Positions 1 to 8,083 are shown, numbered from the stretch's first letter. The stretch: 64,000 bases of DNA from Archangium_A sp035910535 (GCA_035910535.1 JAMHXF010000094.1:62001-126000); one strand, 5' to 3'. Notes: a model not told the origin generated them from the sequence alone. Translations and numbers: made by a program.

Positions 1-2
1 CC

Positions 3-347
3 GCTTCAGAGCGCGAATTGGTGTGGTCGACGATCAGAACTGCCTGGCTCAATGCGCGCAAACCCGGGTATTTCATTTCGATTCAGCGGGTCATCGCTGC
101 GCTGCCTGATCGCACGCTGCCACTTCGGCTGCCCTGGACACCGACGACGCGCTGGCGCGCAGCCGAGAAGTTGCTGCGCGCGGTGAGCGGGTTTTCGTTC
201 ACGCTCGAAGACGGCGCCTTCACGTACGAAGAGGCCGGTGGCGTCCGCGGCTCGTTCTCTTGTAGAACCTCGCTCTTCAAAGAGTTCATCGACCGCGTGT
301 TGAAGAAGCCACCGACGCAACTCGCTGACCTTCGAGGCCTGTTCTGA
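3..347 (+). CDS. C-terminal part of an unidentified protein, cut by the left window edge
   Basis: The frame is open from the first bases to a TGA at 345-347, so this is the tail (about 114 residues) of a gene that starts outside the window. A TTG at 18 is not a likely start because the codons before it read as coding sequence. The tail holds basic and aromatic segments and ends in GLF. I see no motif that names a family. The next gene follows directly: its frame has a CTG overlapping this TGA, which suggests one transcript and a linked role. Unidentified; only coding status and partial nature are supported. Confidence 0.6.
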   Translation, partial: ASERELVWSTIRTAWLNARKPGYFISIQRVIAALPDRTLPLRLPWTPTTRWRAAEKLLRAVSGFSFTLEDGAFTYEEAGGVRGSFSCRTSLFKEFIDRVLKKPPTQLADLRGLF

Positions 348-403
348 AGACTCCCCGCTCGGCCACCGCGAAGCACCAGTTCACCGCGTTCGCCGACGCG
401 TCG

Positions 404-1015
404 GTGAAGTCGGAGTTGGCGCGGCTGCAGACTGCGGCGGTCGCGCCGTACCGCAGCGCCATGCGCAAGCTGGGAGCTTCACTCGCACACAGCGTCAAGC
501 TCGCGTCAAAGAAGACGGCGGTCGTCACCACCCCGGAAGACGCCGACTACCTCACTGCAGGCTTTCTCGAGGCGCTGCCCGACGCGGCGACGTCCGTCAT
601 CTGCTACTGGACGGAGCGCTCCTCGTTGCCCGAGGGGGACATCGCGACGGTCGTGCAGCAATTCGTCGACCCCCGCATGCCGAAGCAGGTCGACACCGTG
701 GTGGTGCTCAAGTCCATCATCTCGTCGGGGTGCATTGTGCGCACCAACCTCGAGAAGTTCCTCGCGAACGCGAAGCCGCGCCGCATCGTCATCGCAGCCC
801 CTGTGATGCTCAAAGGCGCCGACGTGGGGCTCCGCAGGCAGTTCCCGAAGAAGGTCGCGTCGCTCTTCGAGTTCGTGACCTTCGCCGTCGACGACGAGAA
901 GAAAGACAACGTCGTGGTGCCCGGTGTCGGAGGCTGGGTCGAAGAGCGCCTCGGGCTCAAGCACACCCGGGCGCGCTTCATGCCGGCCCTGGTCGCGCAC
1001 CTCGCGACTTCCTGA
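404..1015 (+). CDS. phosphoribosyltransferase-like protein, degenerate PRPP loop
   Basis: About 203 residues from a GTG at 404. The stretch TVVVLKSIISSGCIVRTNL sits where type I phosphoribosyltransferases carry the PRPP-binding loop (hydrophobic strand, D-D, S/T-G-x-T). The late segment with VPGVGGWVEERLGL recalls the closing G-rich region of uracil phosphoribosyltransferases. The usual acidic pair before the loop is missing (LKS instead), so catalysis is uncertain and a binding or regulatory role is possible. The frame is open upstream to 329 with coding-like residues, and a CTG at 344 overlaps the stop of the previous gene, so the true start may lie earlier. Family assignment is by motif only. 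Confidence 0.55.
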   Translation: MKSELARLQTAAVAPYRSAMRKLGASLAHSVKLASKKTAVVTTPEDADYLTAGFLEALPDAATSVICYWTERSSLPEGDIATVVQQFVDPRMPKQVDTVVVLKSIISSGCIVRTNLEKFLANAKPRRIVIAAPVMLKGADVGLRRQFPKKVASLFEFVTFAVDDEKKDNVVVPGVGGWVEERLGLKHTRARFMPALVAHLATS

Positions 1016-1030
1016 TCCACGTGTGAGTTC

Positions 1031-1058
1031 TTGACTGTGCGCGCAACGGCGGAATAAG
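1031..1058 (+). promoter_or_regulatory. sigma-70-like promoter for rpmH operon
   Basis: TTGACT at 1031-1036 and AATAAG at 1053-1058 are 16 bases apart, just upstream of the rpmH leader. The -35 box matches the consensus at 5 of 6 positions and the -10 box at 4 of 6. It is the best promoter-like pair in the gap between 1016 and 1128 and is well placed for the ribosomal protein operon. No transcript data are available. Confidence 0.4.
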
Positions 1059-1073
1059 GCCCCCGACCGTCTG

Positions 1074-1091
1074 CTGGGAGTCCGCTCCCGG
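1074..1091 (+). promoter_or_regulatory. stem-loop in the rpmH leader
   Basis: GGGAG at 1076-1080 pairs with CTCCC at 1085-1089 around a TCCG tetraloop. The stem extends outward by one G-U and one G-C pair. It lies between the promoter-like boxes and the strong ribosome binding site GGAAGGA at 1114-1120. It has no T-tract, so it is not a simple terminator. It may stabilise the leader or tune L34 output. Confidence 0.35.
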
Positions 1092-1128
1092 TGGTTTCAC
1101 GCAACAGTCCTTTGGAAGGAGCCACACC

Positions 1129-1287
1129 GTGGCCAAGCGAATTCCGACGTACCAGCCGAGCAAGGTGAAGCAGAACCGCGCCACCGGCTTCCGCAAGCGC
1201 AACAGCACCAAGGCCGGCAAGGCCATTCTCGCCGCTCGCCGTGCGAAGGGCCGCAAGCGCCTCGCGGGCAAGGCGTACGAGAAGTAA
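1129..1287 (+). CDS. rpmH: 50S ribosomal protein L34
   Basis: A 52-residue basic protein with the L34 signature: TYQPSK near the start, a GFRKRNSTKAGK middle and the RRAKGRKRL tail. The family is usually about 44-46 residues; this copy has a slightly longer N-terminus (MAKRIP) and a short C-terminal extension ending KAYEK. The start is a GTG at 1129 preceded by GGAAGGA at 1114-1120. L34 sits in the large subunit and is bound mostly by rRNA contacts. It is followed without a gap by rnpA, the classic rpmH-rnpA pairing. The gene is too short for a default long-ORF scan but is unambiguous. Confidence 0.97.
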   Translation: MAKRIPTYQPSKVKQNRATGFRKRNSTKAGKAILAARRAKGRKRLAGKAYEK

Positions 1288-1668
1288 GTGTCGGTCGACG
1301 GTCAGGCGCGCTCCACCTTCCCCAAGGAAGTGCGCCTGCGCCGCCGCAGCGAGTTCCTGCGAGTGCAGGAGCGCGGGCAGAAAATCACCGCCGACTGTCT
1401 GTTGTGCCTGGTGCTCCCCAATGGAAGAGCCGATGGCCTGACGCGGTTGGGGCTCACCGTGTCGACCAAGGTGGGCAATGCCGTGGTGAGAAATCGCATT
1501 CGTCGCTGCTTGCGCGAGCTGTTCCGCGTGCAGAAAGACGCGTTGCCCCGAGGTCTCGACCTGGTCTTCATCGCCCGCCCCAGCGCCGCCGACGCCGACT
1601 GGCCCCGCCTTACCCGGGCGTGGGACCGCGCGCTCAAAGAGCTCGAGAAAAAGCGTCGCGTGTCATGA
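1288..1668 (+). CDS. rnpA: ribonuclease P protein component
   Basis: A 126-residue basic protein. It has the RnpA signature RNRIRRCLRE (residues about 70-79), an N-terminal RLRRRSEFLRVQERG stretch that forms the start of the alpha-beta fold, and GLTVSTKVGNAVVRN. The protein binds RNase P RNA and helps it recognise pre-tRNA 5' leaders. It starts with GTG immediately after the rpmH stop, with no spacer, so translation is probably coupled. Its end overlaps the yidD start by four bases (ATGA). Length and order match the conserved rpmH-rnpA-yidD-yidC cluster. Confidence 0.96.
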   Translation: MSVDGQARSTFPKEVRLRRRSEFLRVQERGQKITADCLLCLVLPNGRADGLTRLGLTVSTKVGNAVVRNRIRRCLRELFRVQKDALPRGLDLVFIARPSAADADWPRLTRAWDRALKELEKKRRVS

Positions 1669-2000
1669 GGGCGCTCCTGGTGCAGCTGATGTTGTTGCCG
1701 CTGCGCTTCTACAAGTTCGTCATCAGCCCGCTGCTGCCGCCCATGTGTCGCTTTCACCCGTCGTGCAGCGTGTACGCCATGGGCGCGCTCGCGGTGCACG
1801 GGCCGGTGAAGGGCAGCTGGCTCGCGTTTCGTCGCGTCACCCGTTGTCACCCCTTCAACGCCGGCGGCTTCGACCCTGTGCCGCCGCGTGACGGCCATTC
1901 TGCTTCCGAAGTCTTGAAGTCCACCGAGCCGGCAATCGCCGCTCGCCTCGACGCCGCGCCGCACCCCAGCGTGGCTTCGTTTCTCTCCAGAGAGCCGTAA
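1665..2000 (+). CDS. yidD: membrane protein insertion efficiency factor YidD
   Basis: A 111-residue protein with an N-terminal amphipathic or membrane-associated segment and the YidD core: CRFHPSCS (residues about 28-35) with its conserved cysteines, a GSWLAFRRVTRCHP stretch and GGFDPVP. YidD helps YidC insert membrane proteins. The ATG overlaps the rnpA stop. The tail after residue 75 is longer than the family core and low in conservation. The neighbours rnpA and yidC make the assignment secure. Confidence 0.95.
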   Translation: MRALLVQLMLLPLRFYKFVISPLLPPMCRFHPSCSVYAMGALAVHGPVKGSWLAFRRVTRCHPFNAGGFDPVPPRDGHSASEVLKSTEPAIAARLDAAPHPSVASFLSREP

Positions 2001-2005
2001 GTCAC

Positions 2006-3799
2006 ATGGATCAACAAAAGCGCCTCCTCGTCGCCATCGCGCTGTCTTTTGGCCTCACGCTGGTGTGGACCAACTTCATCTGGAAGCCCCAGGCCGACGC
2101 CGAAGCCCTCGCGCTCGCCAACGCGCTCGACGCCGGCGCCCAGCTGGTCGACGCCGGCTACGAAGGTGCGGTCGTCAAGGCCGTGCTGCCGACGCCCGTC
2201 GCGCTCGAAGACGGCGGCGTGCTCGAGGCCCCGCCCGTGGAGCCCGCCGTCGCCGAGCTGCCCTTGCGAGAGCTCGCCCTGTCACGCCCCAGCACCAACC
2301 TCGTCTTCTCGACTGAAGGTGGCGGCCTCGTCAGCGCGCAGCTCACCGGCGAGCGCGAGCGTGAAGAGAAGCACCTGTCGATTTCGGAGGGCTGGCAGAA
2401 GCTCTTCGGCAAGAAGTTCGAGCCGCCGCCGCACATGAACCTCGCGCGCGCGGTGCCCGGCGTTTCGCCCAACCTCGGCGTCTCGCTCGGCGGCGCCAGC
2501 CCGGTTTCCCGCGTGCAGCGCTACGCGGTGCTCGAAGAGTCGCCCACGCGGGCGGTGTTCCAGACGCGCTCGGGGCCGTGGGAAATCACCAAGACCTTCA
2601 CGTGGACGCAGGCCGCACCGCAGGGCGTCGACCCCGCGCCGTACACCTCGGAGCTCGCGGTGACGGTGAAGAACGTCGGCGGCACCGCGCAGCAGACCGA
2701 GCTCGGCGTGCACACGGTTCGCGCCATCGACGTGGGCTCCGAAGAGGCGCCGTCGATGTTCGGCGGCATCGGCAACCAGGCCTCGGTGCTGTGCCGCAGC
2801 GACGACGACGTCGAGCGCATGACGCCGCCCAGCAAGGGCTTCTTTTCGTCAGGCGAGCCCGATTGGGACGAAGAGAAGACCGGCGCGCTCTCGTTCATCG
2901 GGATTGATCAACAGTATTTCCTCACCGCGCTCTGGCCCAAAGACGGCACGCTCAGCGGCCGCTGCGTCGTCACCGCCAAGCCCAACACGCGCGAAGCGGC
3001 GCTCTACGTGCCGGTCTCGCTGCAGGCCGGCGAATCAGTCACCAAAACCTTCGGCGTGTTCCTGGGGCCCAAGGACCTCGCGATGCTGCAGGCGCTGGGC
3101 ACCGCCGGCAGCTTCGACCCGATGCTCGAGAAGACGGTCGACTTCGGGCTCTGGGCCTTCATCTGCAAAATCCTCATTTTCTTCCTGCGCTTCTTCCACG
3201 GCGCCATCGGCAACTGGGGCCTCGCCATCATTCTGCTGACGGTGATGGTCAAGCTGCTGCTGCTGCCGCTCACGCACAAGGCCATGGTGAGCGCGGAGTC
3301 GATGAAGAAGCTCCAGCCGAAGATGGAGGAGATTCGCAAGAAGTTCCCCGAGGACCGCGAGAAGCAGAACCTCGAGATGATGAAGCTGTACCAGGAGGGC
3401 AAGGTGAACCCGCTCGGTGGGTGCTTGCCGCTGCTGCTGCAGTTGCCCATCTGGGCGGCGCTCTTCACCACGCTGCGCACCAGCTACGAGCTGTACGGCG
3501 AGCCGTTCTACGGCGTGTGGAGCAACCTCACGTCGAAAGACCCGACCTACATTCTGCCGGCGTTCCTCGGCATCACGATGATTGTGACGCAGCGCCTGCA
3601 GCCCCAGATGATGGACAAGCAGCAGGCGTTCCTCATGACCTGGGTGATGCCGGTGTTCTTCACCGCCATCATGATGAACTACCCCGCAGGTCTGGCGCTC
3701 TACATCTTCACCAACAACCTGCTGTCGATTGTTCAGCAGTTCGCGCTGCGCAAGTACCTCGAGCGCACGGGCGAGAAGACGGCCGGAGCCACGAAATGA
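2006..3799 (+). CDS. yidC: membrane protein insertase YidC
   Basis: A 597-residue inner-membrane insertase. It has an N-terminal transmembrane helix (residues about 8-26), a large periplasmic beta-rich domain (about 60-370) typical of Gram-negative YidC, and the conserved insertase core from about 380. The core includes the amphipathic helix region with MKKLQPKMEEIRKK, then NPLGGCLPLLLQLPIW and later transmembrane helices, ending in the basic tail EKTAGATK. It works with Sec or alone to insert inner-membrane proteins and assists lipoprotein and respiratory complex assembly. It starts 5 bases after yidD and overlaps the next gene by ATGA, so the cluster is one operon. Confidence 0.97.
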   Translation: MDQQKRLLVAIALSFGLTLVWTNFIWKPQADAEALALANALDAGAQLVDAGYEGAVVKAVLPTPVALEDGGVLEAPPVEPAVAELPLRELALSRPSTNLVFSTEGGGLVSAQLTGEREREEKHLSISEGWQKLFGKKFEPPPHMNLARAVPGVSPNLGVSLGGASPVSRVQRYAVLEESPTRAVFQTRSGPWEITKTFTWTQAAPQGVDPAPYTSELAVTVKNVGGTAQQTELGVHTVRAIDVGSEEAPSMFGGIGNQASVLCRSDDDVERMTPPSKGFFSSGEPDWDEEKTGALSFIGIDQQYFLTALWPKDGTLSGRCVVTAKPNTREAALYVPVSLQAGESVTKTFGVFLGPKDLAMLQALGTAGSFDPMLEKTVDFGLWAFICKILIFFLRFFHGAIGNWGLAIILLTVMVKLLLLPLTHKAMVSAESMKKLQPKMEEIRKKFPEDREKQNLEMMKLYQEGKVNPLGGCLPLLLQLPIWAALFTTLRTSYELYGEPFYGVWSNLTSKDPTYILPAFLGITMIVTQRLQPQMMDKQQAFLMTWVMPVFFTAIMMNYPAGLALYIFTNNLLSIVQQFALRKYLERTGEKTAGATK

Positions 3800-4485
3800 C
3801 CGAGCCCGCCGCCGCCGACACCAAGCGCCCGCAGGTCGACACGCTGCTGGCCGACGTGTTCAAGCTCATGGAGTACCCCGCGAAGCTCGAGTTCAAAGAC
3901 ATGACCGACGGCTCGCTGGGCGTCGCCGTGCACTTCGAGGGCGAGCTGCCGGGCGTGGCGGGCAAGCGCAGCGCGGTGCTCGACTCGGTGCAGTTCTGGT
4001 TGAACAAGGTCGTCAACCGGCCGAACACCACGCGGCGCTGGGTGAACCTGGGCGTCAACGCGTTCCCCGAGCCGAGGCCGCAGCCGGGCGAGAAGCCGGT
4101 GAAAGCAGTCGAGGCCGCAACTCCAGTCGTCAAGAAGGAGCAGGCGCCCGCGAAGCCGAAGCCCGCGGCTGCGGCTCCGGTGCATTCGCAGCACAAGCGC
4201 GTCGACGAGCGCACGTTGAAGCCGGCGGCAGACCCGTTGATCAGCGCGGCGGGGAAGTTGCTCGCAGAGAAGTCGGCGAAGCTGGGCCGGCTGTACGCGG
4301 TGATGGGGCTGTCGGCGGACCAACGCGCGTTGATGCTGCAGGCGACGGACGGCATGAAGGGCGCGAGCGCGAAGGCCGAAGGCGAAGGGCACTGGCGCCG
4401 GTTGACGGTGACGCCCGAGAAGCTGACCGTGATTCCGCGCAAGCAGGTGATGCCGGACTACGACGACGACGAAGAAGACGAGTGA
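3796..4485 (+). CDS. jag: Jag/KhpB-like RNA-binding protein with degenerate R3H domain
   Basis: A 229-residue protein in the usual jag position after yidC. Residues about 10-75 resemble the Jag KH-type domain: G-x-x-GKRSAVLDSVQFWLNKVVNR matches the region that reads RRG-x-TLDALQYLVNxVxN in relatives. A Pro/Ala/Lys-rich linker follows. The C-terminal part (about 150-215) is R3H-like, with SAKAEGEGHWRRLTVTP, but lacks the R-x3-H pair that names the domain. It ends in an acidic tail, DDDEEDE. Jag/KhpB proteins bind RNA and affect cell division and envelope growth. mnmE, a common next neighbour, is not present here. The start overlaps the yidC stop. Confidence 0.8.
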   Translation: MTEPAAADTKRPQVDTLLADVFKLMEYPAKLEFKDMTDGSLGVAVHFEGELPGVAGKRSAVLDSVQFWLNKVVNRPNTTRRWVNLGVNAFPEPRPQPGEKPVKAVEAATPVVKKEQAPAKPKPAAAAPVHSQHKRVDERTLKPAADPLISAAGKLLAEKSAKLGRLYAVMGLSADQRALMLQATDGMKGASAKAEGEGHWRRLTVTPEKLTVIPRKQVMPDYDDDEEDE

Positions 4486-4726
4486 GCTTCGCGGTCGACG
4501 CCGCTGGGTGATTGCTCGAGCGCGTTTGCGCGGAACCTCTCAGCTCGAAGTCGGCGAGCCGCTTCGTGAACTCCGGAGATTTCGGCGCGCAGCGACGACC
4601 CGTGCTGCGATCTCCCGAATGCGCTCGTCTTCGATTTCGAGCGATGATCAGCGCGACCTCCGGCACACCTTCGAGGGCGACGCGCGCCTTCGTCACGAAG
4701 GTCCGCGACGTGCATCACCACGCCCC
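4486..4726. other. non-coding gap after jag, possible decayed sequence
   Basis: No gene is supported here. On the minus strand, short protein-like stretches (for example EIEDERIREIAARVVAARR and VPEVALIIARNR) occur in different frames between about 4500 and 4700. This could be a decayed gene, but no frame is long enough and no family is recognisable. No clear terminator with a T-tract was found. Confidence 0.3.
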
Positions 4727-5329
4727 ATGCGCGCGTTCTTCCTCACATTTCTGATGCTCGCCGGCTGCGGCCGCTCAGACCTCATCGACGAAGCCAGCGG
4801 AACCCCGACCACACCCGCGCCTGAGACAACCAACCCCGCGCCCGCCTGCCGCACCGAAATCACCACCGACACCGCGCTGCGCTTCGACTTCCCCACGCAG
4901 CGCTGTCAGTTCTCCGTGGCCGAAGCCGCGGCCGGCCTCACCTTCCGCTACGGCCTCGAGGTCACCGCCAGCGAGTCGCGCTTCGTCGAGACCTACCCTT
5001 CTCCGCTGCAGACCTGCGCGCAGCCCAACGACTCCAACCTCTACGTGCTCGAGCGCGTGCTGGGCGGCGGCCAGTCGTACTGCCTGTGCGACGGAGGTCG
5101 CTGCGTGCGCCCCGGCGTCGTCTTCGGCGCCACGCCCGGCCGCCGTGAATTCACCTTCGCGTGGGACGGCCGCAACTGGAACGGGCCCAGCGACACCGGC
5201 AACCCAAAGGGCGCACCGTTTCCTCCCGGTGAATACGCGCTGACGCTCGAGGCCACCGTCGGCGACGCGCGCGCCGACGGCCCTCCACGCTTCGTGACCG
5301 CCAAGTTCTTCATCACGCTGACGCCGTAA
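4727..5329 (+). CDS. predicted lipoprotein of unknown function
   Basis: About 200 residues from the ATG at 4727. The N-terminus is a lipoprotein signal: basic MR, hydrophobic FFLTFLMLAG, then the lipobox Cys (LAGC). A Thr/Pro-rich spacer follows. The mature part has four to six cysteines and a FAWDGRNWNG stretch followed by PPGEYALTLEATV, which resembles FlgD-Ig-like beta-sandwich ends (construct an image of WDG...G...PPG.Y). A longer open frame begins at 4508, but its extra N-terminus is low-complexity and basic and would bury the signal peptide, so 4727 is preferred. Envelope localisation is inferred. Confidence 0.75.
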   Translation: MRAFFLTFLMLAGCGRSDLIDEASGTPTTPAPETTNPAPACRTEITTDTALRFDFPTQRCQFSVAEAAAGLTFRYGLEVTASESRFVETYPSPLQTCAQPNDSNLYVLERVLGGGQSYCLCDGGRCVRPGVVFGATPGRREFTFAWDGRNWNGPSDTGNPKGAPFPPGEYALTLEATVGDARADGPPRFVTAKFFITLTP

Positions 5330-5347
5330 CTGCGCTCTTCTGCGCGC

Positions 5348-5698
5348 ATGACGCCCGGCTGGTTCAAGGTCCTCTTCGGCGTGGTGGGCTTCACGTTCTT
5401 CTGCGCGGGCGTCTTCCACTTCGTCGCCATCTTCTTCCCGCACATCAGTGAGCCGCTGCCCGCGTGGGAGCACGCGCTCTTCGTACTCATCAACCTCACG
5501 ATGGCGGGCCTGTGGGCGCTGCGCGTGAAGTGGCTGCCGTGGCCGTTTCTCGGCCTCACCATTCAGCAGCTCTGGCAGCACGGCGGAGACCTCATCCGCG
5601 CGCTCCCACGAATCGACCTGCAGAGCCTCTTCGCGTTGCTCGGCCTCATTCCCATGTGGCTGCTGCTTCGTGCGTGGGTGCGCGCGGGCAAACCATGA
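5348..5698 (+). CDS. small multi-pass membrane protein of unknown function
   Basis: A 116-residue protein with about four hydrophobic segments (residues about 8-30, 42-60, 64-75 and 92-110) rich in Phe, Trp and Leu. No catalytic motif is visible. It starts 18 bases after the lipoprotein gene and is followed within 35 bases by the SGNH/MBOAT pair, so it may belong to the same operon. Function unknown. Confidence 0.65.
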   Translation: MTPGWFKVLFGVVGFTFFCAGVFHFVAIFFPHISEPLPAWEHALFVLINLTMAGLWALRVKWLPWPFLGLTIQQLWQHGGDLIRALPRIDLQSLFALLGLIPMWLLLRAWVRAGKP

Positions 5699-5732
5699 CG
5701 GCCTGAGTATTTCTTTGCTAGGCGCGCAGCCG

Positions 5733-6656
5733 ATGTCGTCGGGCGCCCGCCGCTTGCTGCTGTTGTCGGCCGCCGTGCTGGGGCTCCTCGGCGCGCTCGA
5801 GGTGTTGTGTCGCGTCGAAGCAGAGGGCCTCGCAGCCATCTCGCACCGCGTGCGCTTCAAGCTGGCGCTGCTGCACGGCAAGGGCGACGTGGCCTTCGTC
5901 GCGCTCGGCAGCTCGCGCAGCAACGACGGGCTCGCTCCGGCTGCGCTGGGCCTGGGTGAGGGCTTCTCGGCCGCCACGCCGTCGTCGTCGCTGGCGACGC
6001 TCGAATACATGGCGACGCACCTCGGAGCCCAGAAGCTGGTGCTGGTCGAGCTCTCGCGCCCCCAGTGGGACCCGCAGCCGCTCGAGCTCGACGCCGTGCC
6101 GCCCACCGACTTCACCGGAGACCCGCTCGGTGAGTGGCTGCACGCGCACTCCGTGTTGCTGCGGGTGCGCCGAGGCTTCGCGCTCGAGAACCTGCCGCGC
6201 GTGGCGGGGCTGCTGCTCTCGAAGCAGCTCGACGGCTCCGAGTGGTTCCGCAGTCGTCAGCTCGTCGAGATGTTCCGCCCGGCCCAGCCACCTCCCGGCG
6301 TCGCCGACGACGCCGCGTGGGCGCCCGCACCTCCAACCGCCGACCCCGCCTTGCTCGACGCCGACAGCCCGCGCGTCGTCGACGGCTACGTGCGCGCCCT
6401 CGAAGCGCTGAAGAAAACCGGCGCCCGCGTGGTGCTCGTCGCGCCGCCGCTGGCGATGTTGTGGCGCGTCGAAGACTGCGCGCCGCCGATGAACGCCCTG
6501 CGCGCCGAAGTCGTGCGTCGCACCGGCGCGCCCGTCGTCGACTTCACCTGTGCCGCCGTCGATGACCGCTGGTTCGTCGACGGGCAACACCTCTCGTCGC
6601 CGGGCCGCGCGCGCTACTCGAAGGCCCTGGGGGAGGCGCTGCGTGCTCTTCCATAG
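5733..6656 (+). CDS. SGNH-hydrolase-like partner of an O-acyltransferase
   Basis: About 307 residues from the ATG at 5733. An N-terminal hydrophobic anchor (residues about 7-25) is followed by an SGNH-like domain. GSSRSNDG at about 59-66 occupies the block I serine position, and a C-terminal D-x-x-H (about D283, H286, in a DGQHLSSPG context) supplies the rest of the triad. The next gene, an MBOAT, overlaps it by 14 bases. In such pairs (AlgI with AlgJ/AlgX, DltB with DltD) the MBOAT moves acyl groups across the inner membrane and the SGNH partner attaches them to an exported polymer. An earlier in-frame start at 5670 exists but would precede the anchor with a polar stretch. Confidence 0.75.
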   Translation: MSSGARRLLLLSAAVLGLLGALEVLCRVEAEGLAAISHRVRFKLALLHGKGDVAFVALGSSRSNDGLAPAALGLGEGFSAATPSSSLATLEYMATHLGAQKLVLVELSRPQWDPQPLELDAVPPTDFTGDPLGEWLHAHSVLLRVRRGFALENLPRVAGLLLSKQLDGSEWFRSRQLVEMFRPAQPPPGVADDAAWAPAPPTADPALLDADSPRVVDGYVRALEALKKTGARVVLVAPPLAMLWRVEDCAPPMNALRAEVVRRTGAPVVDFTCAAVDDRWFVDGQHLSSPGRARYSKALGEALRALP

Positions 6657-8013
6657 CGCCACGTTCCTGGTGTCAGTGGCCGTGCTGGTCGCCGCGTACT
6701 GGCTCGCGCCGTGGCACCGCGCGCGGCTGGTGCTGCTCTTCGCCGCGTCGCTCGTCTTCTACGGGTGGCGCCATTGGCCTTCGGTGTTCCTGTTGTTGGG
6801 CAGCATCGCCTTCAACTACGCGCTGGGGCGCGTGCTGGAGAAGCGCCGCTCGCGAGGGCTGCTGGCCTTCGGCGTGGCGCTGAACCTCTCGTTTCTTCTG
6901 TACTTCAAGTACGCGCGGTTTCTGGTCGAGCAGCTCATCCACCTCGGCGCGCTGCTGGGCGTCTCGCTCGAGGTGCCGAAGCCCGACGCGTGGATGCCGC
7001 TGGGCATCTCGTTCTTCACGTTTCAAGTCGTCGCGTACCTGGTCGACGTGTACCGCCGCGAAATTCCCGCCGAGCGCAGCGTGCTGGTCTTCGCCGTCTT
7101 CAAGTCATTCTTCGCGCAGCTCGTCGCCGGCCCCATCGTGCGCGGCAGCGAGTTTCTCCCGCAGCTCCGCGAGCGCCGCGCCTTCGAGGCCGAGCGCCTG
7201 CACCGCGGCGCGTGGCTGATTCTCTGCGGCCTGTTCCTGAAGGTCGGCGTCGCCGACGTCATCGGTGAGTACGTCGACTTCGCGTGGAGCGCGCCTGACA
7301 CGCTGGGCTTCAACAACGCGTGGCTGGTGGCCTACGCGTACGCCGCGCAGCTGCTGGCCGACTTCTGGGGCTACTCGACGATGGCGGTGGGTCTGGGCCA
7401 CTGCTTCGGGCTGGTGCTGCCGGTGAACTTCGACAACCCGTACGCCTCGGCGTCGCTGCGCGAGTTCTGGAGGCGTTGGCACATCACGCTCTCGGGGTGG
7501 CTGCGCGACTACCTCTACATTTCGCTCGGCGGAAATCGCGGCGTGAGCAAAGCGCGCGCGGCCTTCAACCGGCTGGCGACGATGGCGCTCGGCGGCCTGT
7601 GGCACGGCGCGGGGTGGAACTTCATTCTCTGGGGCACGCTGCACGGCGTGTGGATGGACCTAGAGCTGGCCACCGAGAAGGCGCGCGCGAAGTGGCCGCG
7701 GTGGTTGGGGGTGCTCGTCACGTTCCACGTGGTGGTCTTGCTGTGGCTGCCCTTCCGCGCGCCGTCGATGGCGCGGTTGGGCCAGTTCGTCACGCAGCTC
7801 TTCACCGGGCAGTTCGACGTGGCGATGCCGACGCAGACCATCGTGATGACGGTGGGGTTTCTCGCGCTGCAGAAGCCGCTGTTCTCGTTGGTGCGCTACG
7901 AGCGGCTCGAGACGCTCAAGCCTTGGGCTGAAGTCACGCTCGCGGCGTTGATGGCGTGGGCGCTGCTCGCCTACGGCAGCGCGAAGTCGGACTTCATTTA
8001 TTACGTGTTCTGA
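6643..8013 (+). CDS. MBOAT-family membrane-bound O-acyltransferase
   Basis: A 456-residue multi-pass membrane protein of the AlgI/DltB type. FWRRWHITLSGWLRDYLYI (about 275-293) and GGLWHGAGWNFILWG (about 317-331) carry the two hallmark histidines; H321 in GLWHG is the likely catalytic residue. At least ten hydrophobic segments are visible. The start is a GTG at 6643 with a GGGGGAGG ribosome binding site a few bases upstream, inside the end of the SGNH gene, so the two are translationally coupled. Its job is probably to pass acetyl or other acyl groups to the SGNH partner for modifying an extracytoplasmic polymer. No polysaccharide synthesis genes flank it, so the acceptor is unknown. Confidence 0.9.
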   Translation: MLFHSATFLVSVAVLVAAYWLAPWHRARLVLLFAASLVFYGWRHWPSVFLLLGSIAFNYALGRVLEKRRSRGLLAFGVALNLSFLLYFKYARFLVEQLIHLGALLGVSLEVPKPDAWMPLGISFFTFQVVAYLVDVYRREIPAERSVLVFAVFKSFFAQLVAGPIVRGSEFLPQLRERRAFEAERLHRGAWLILCGLFLKVGVADVIGEYVDFAWSAPDTLGFNNAWLVAYAYAAQLLADFWGYSTMAVGLGHCFGLVLPVNFDNPYASASLREFWRRWHITLSGWLRDYLYISLGGNRGVSKARAAFNRLATMALGGLWHGAGWNFILWGTLHGVWMDLELATEKARAKWPRWLGVLVTFHVVVLLWLPFRAPSMARLGQFVTQLFTGQFDVAMPTQTIVMTVGFLALQKPLFSLVRYERLETLKPWAEVTLAALMAWALLAYGSAKSDFIYYVF

Positions 8014-8083
8014 GCAGCCAGAAACGACGAAGCAACGGCCTGCTCGAGCGCCGTTGCTTCGCGGTTCTGCGCGACGGTTTGAA

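Noticed and set aside
4458..4721. Minus-strand frames after jag
   Set aside because: Short protein-like stretches occur but in different frames, with no start or family. Kept only as a possible decayed sequence.
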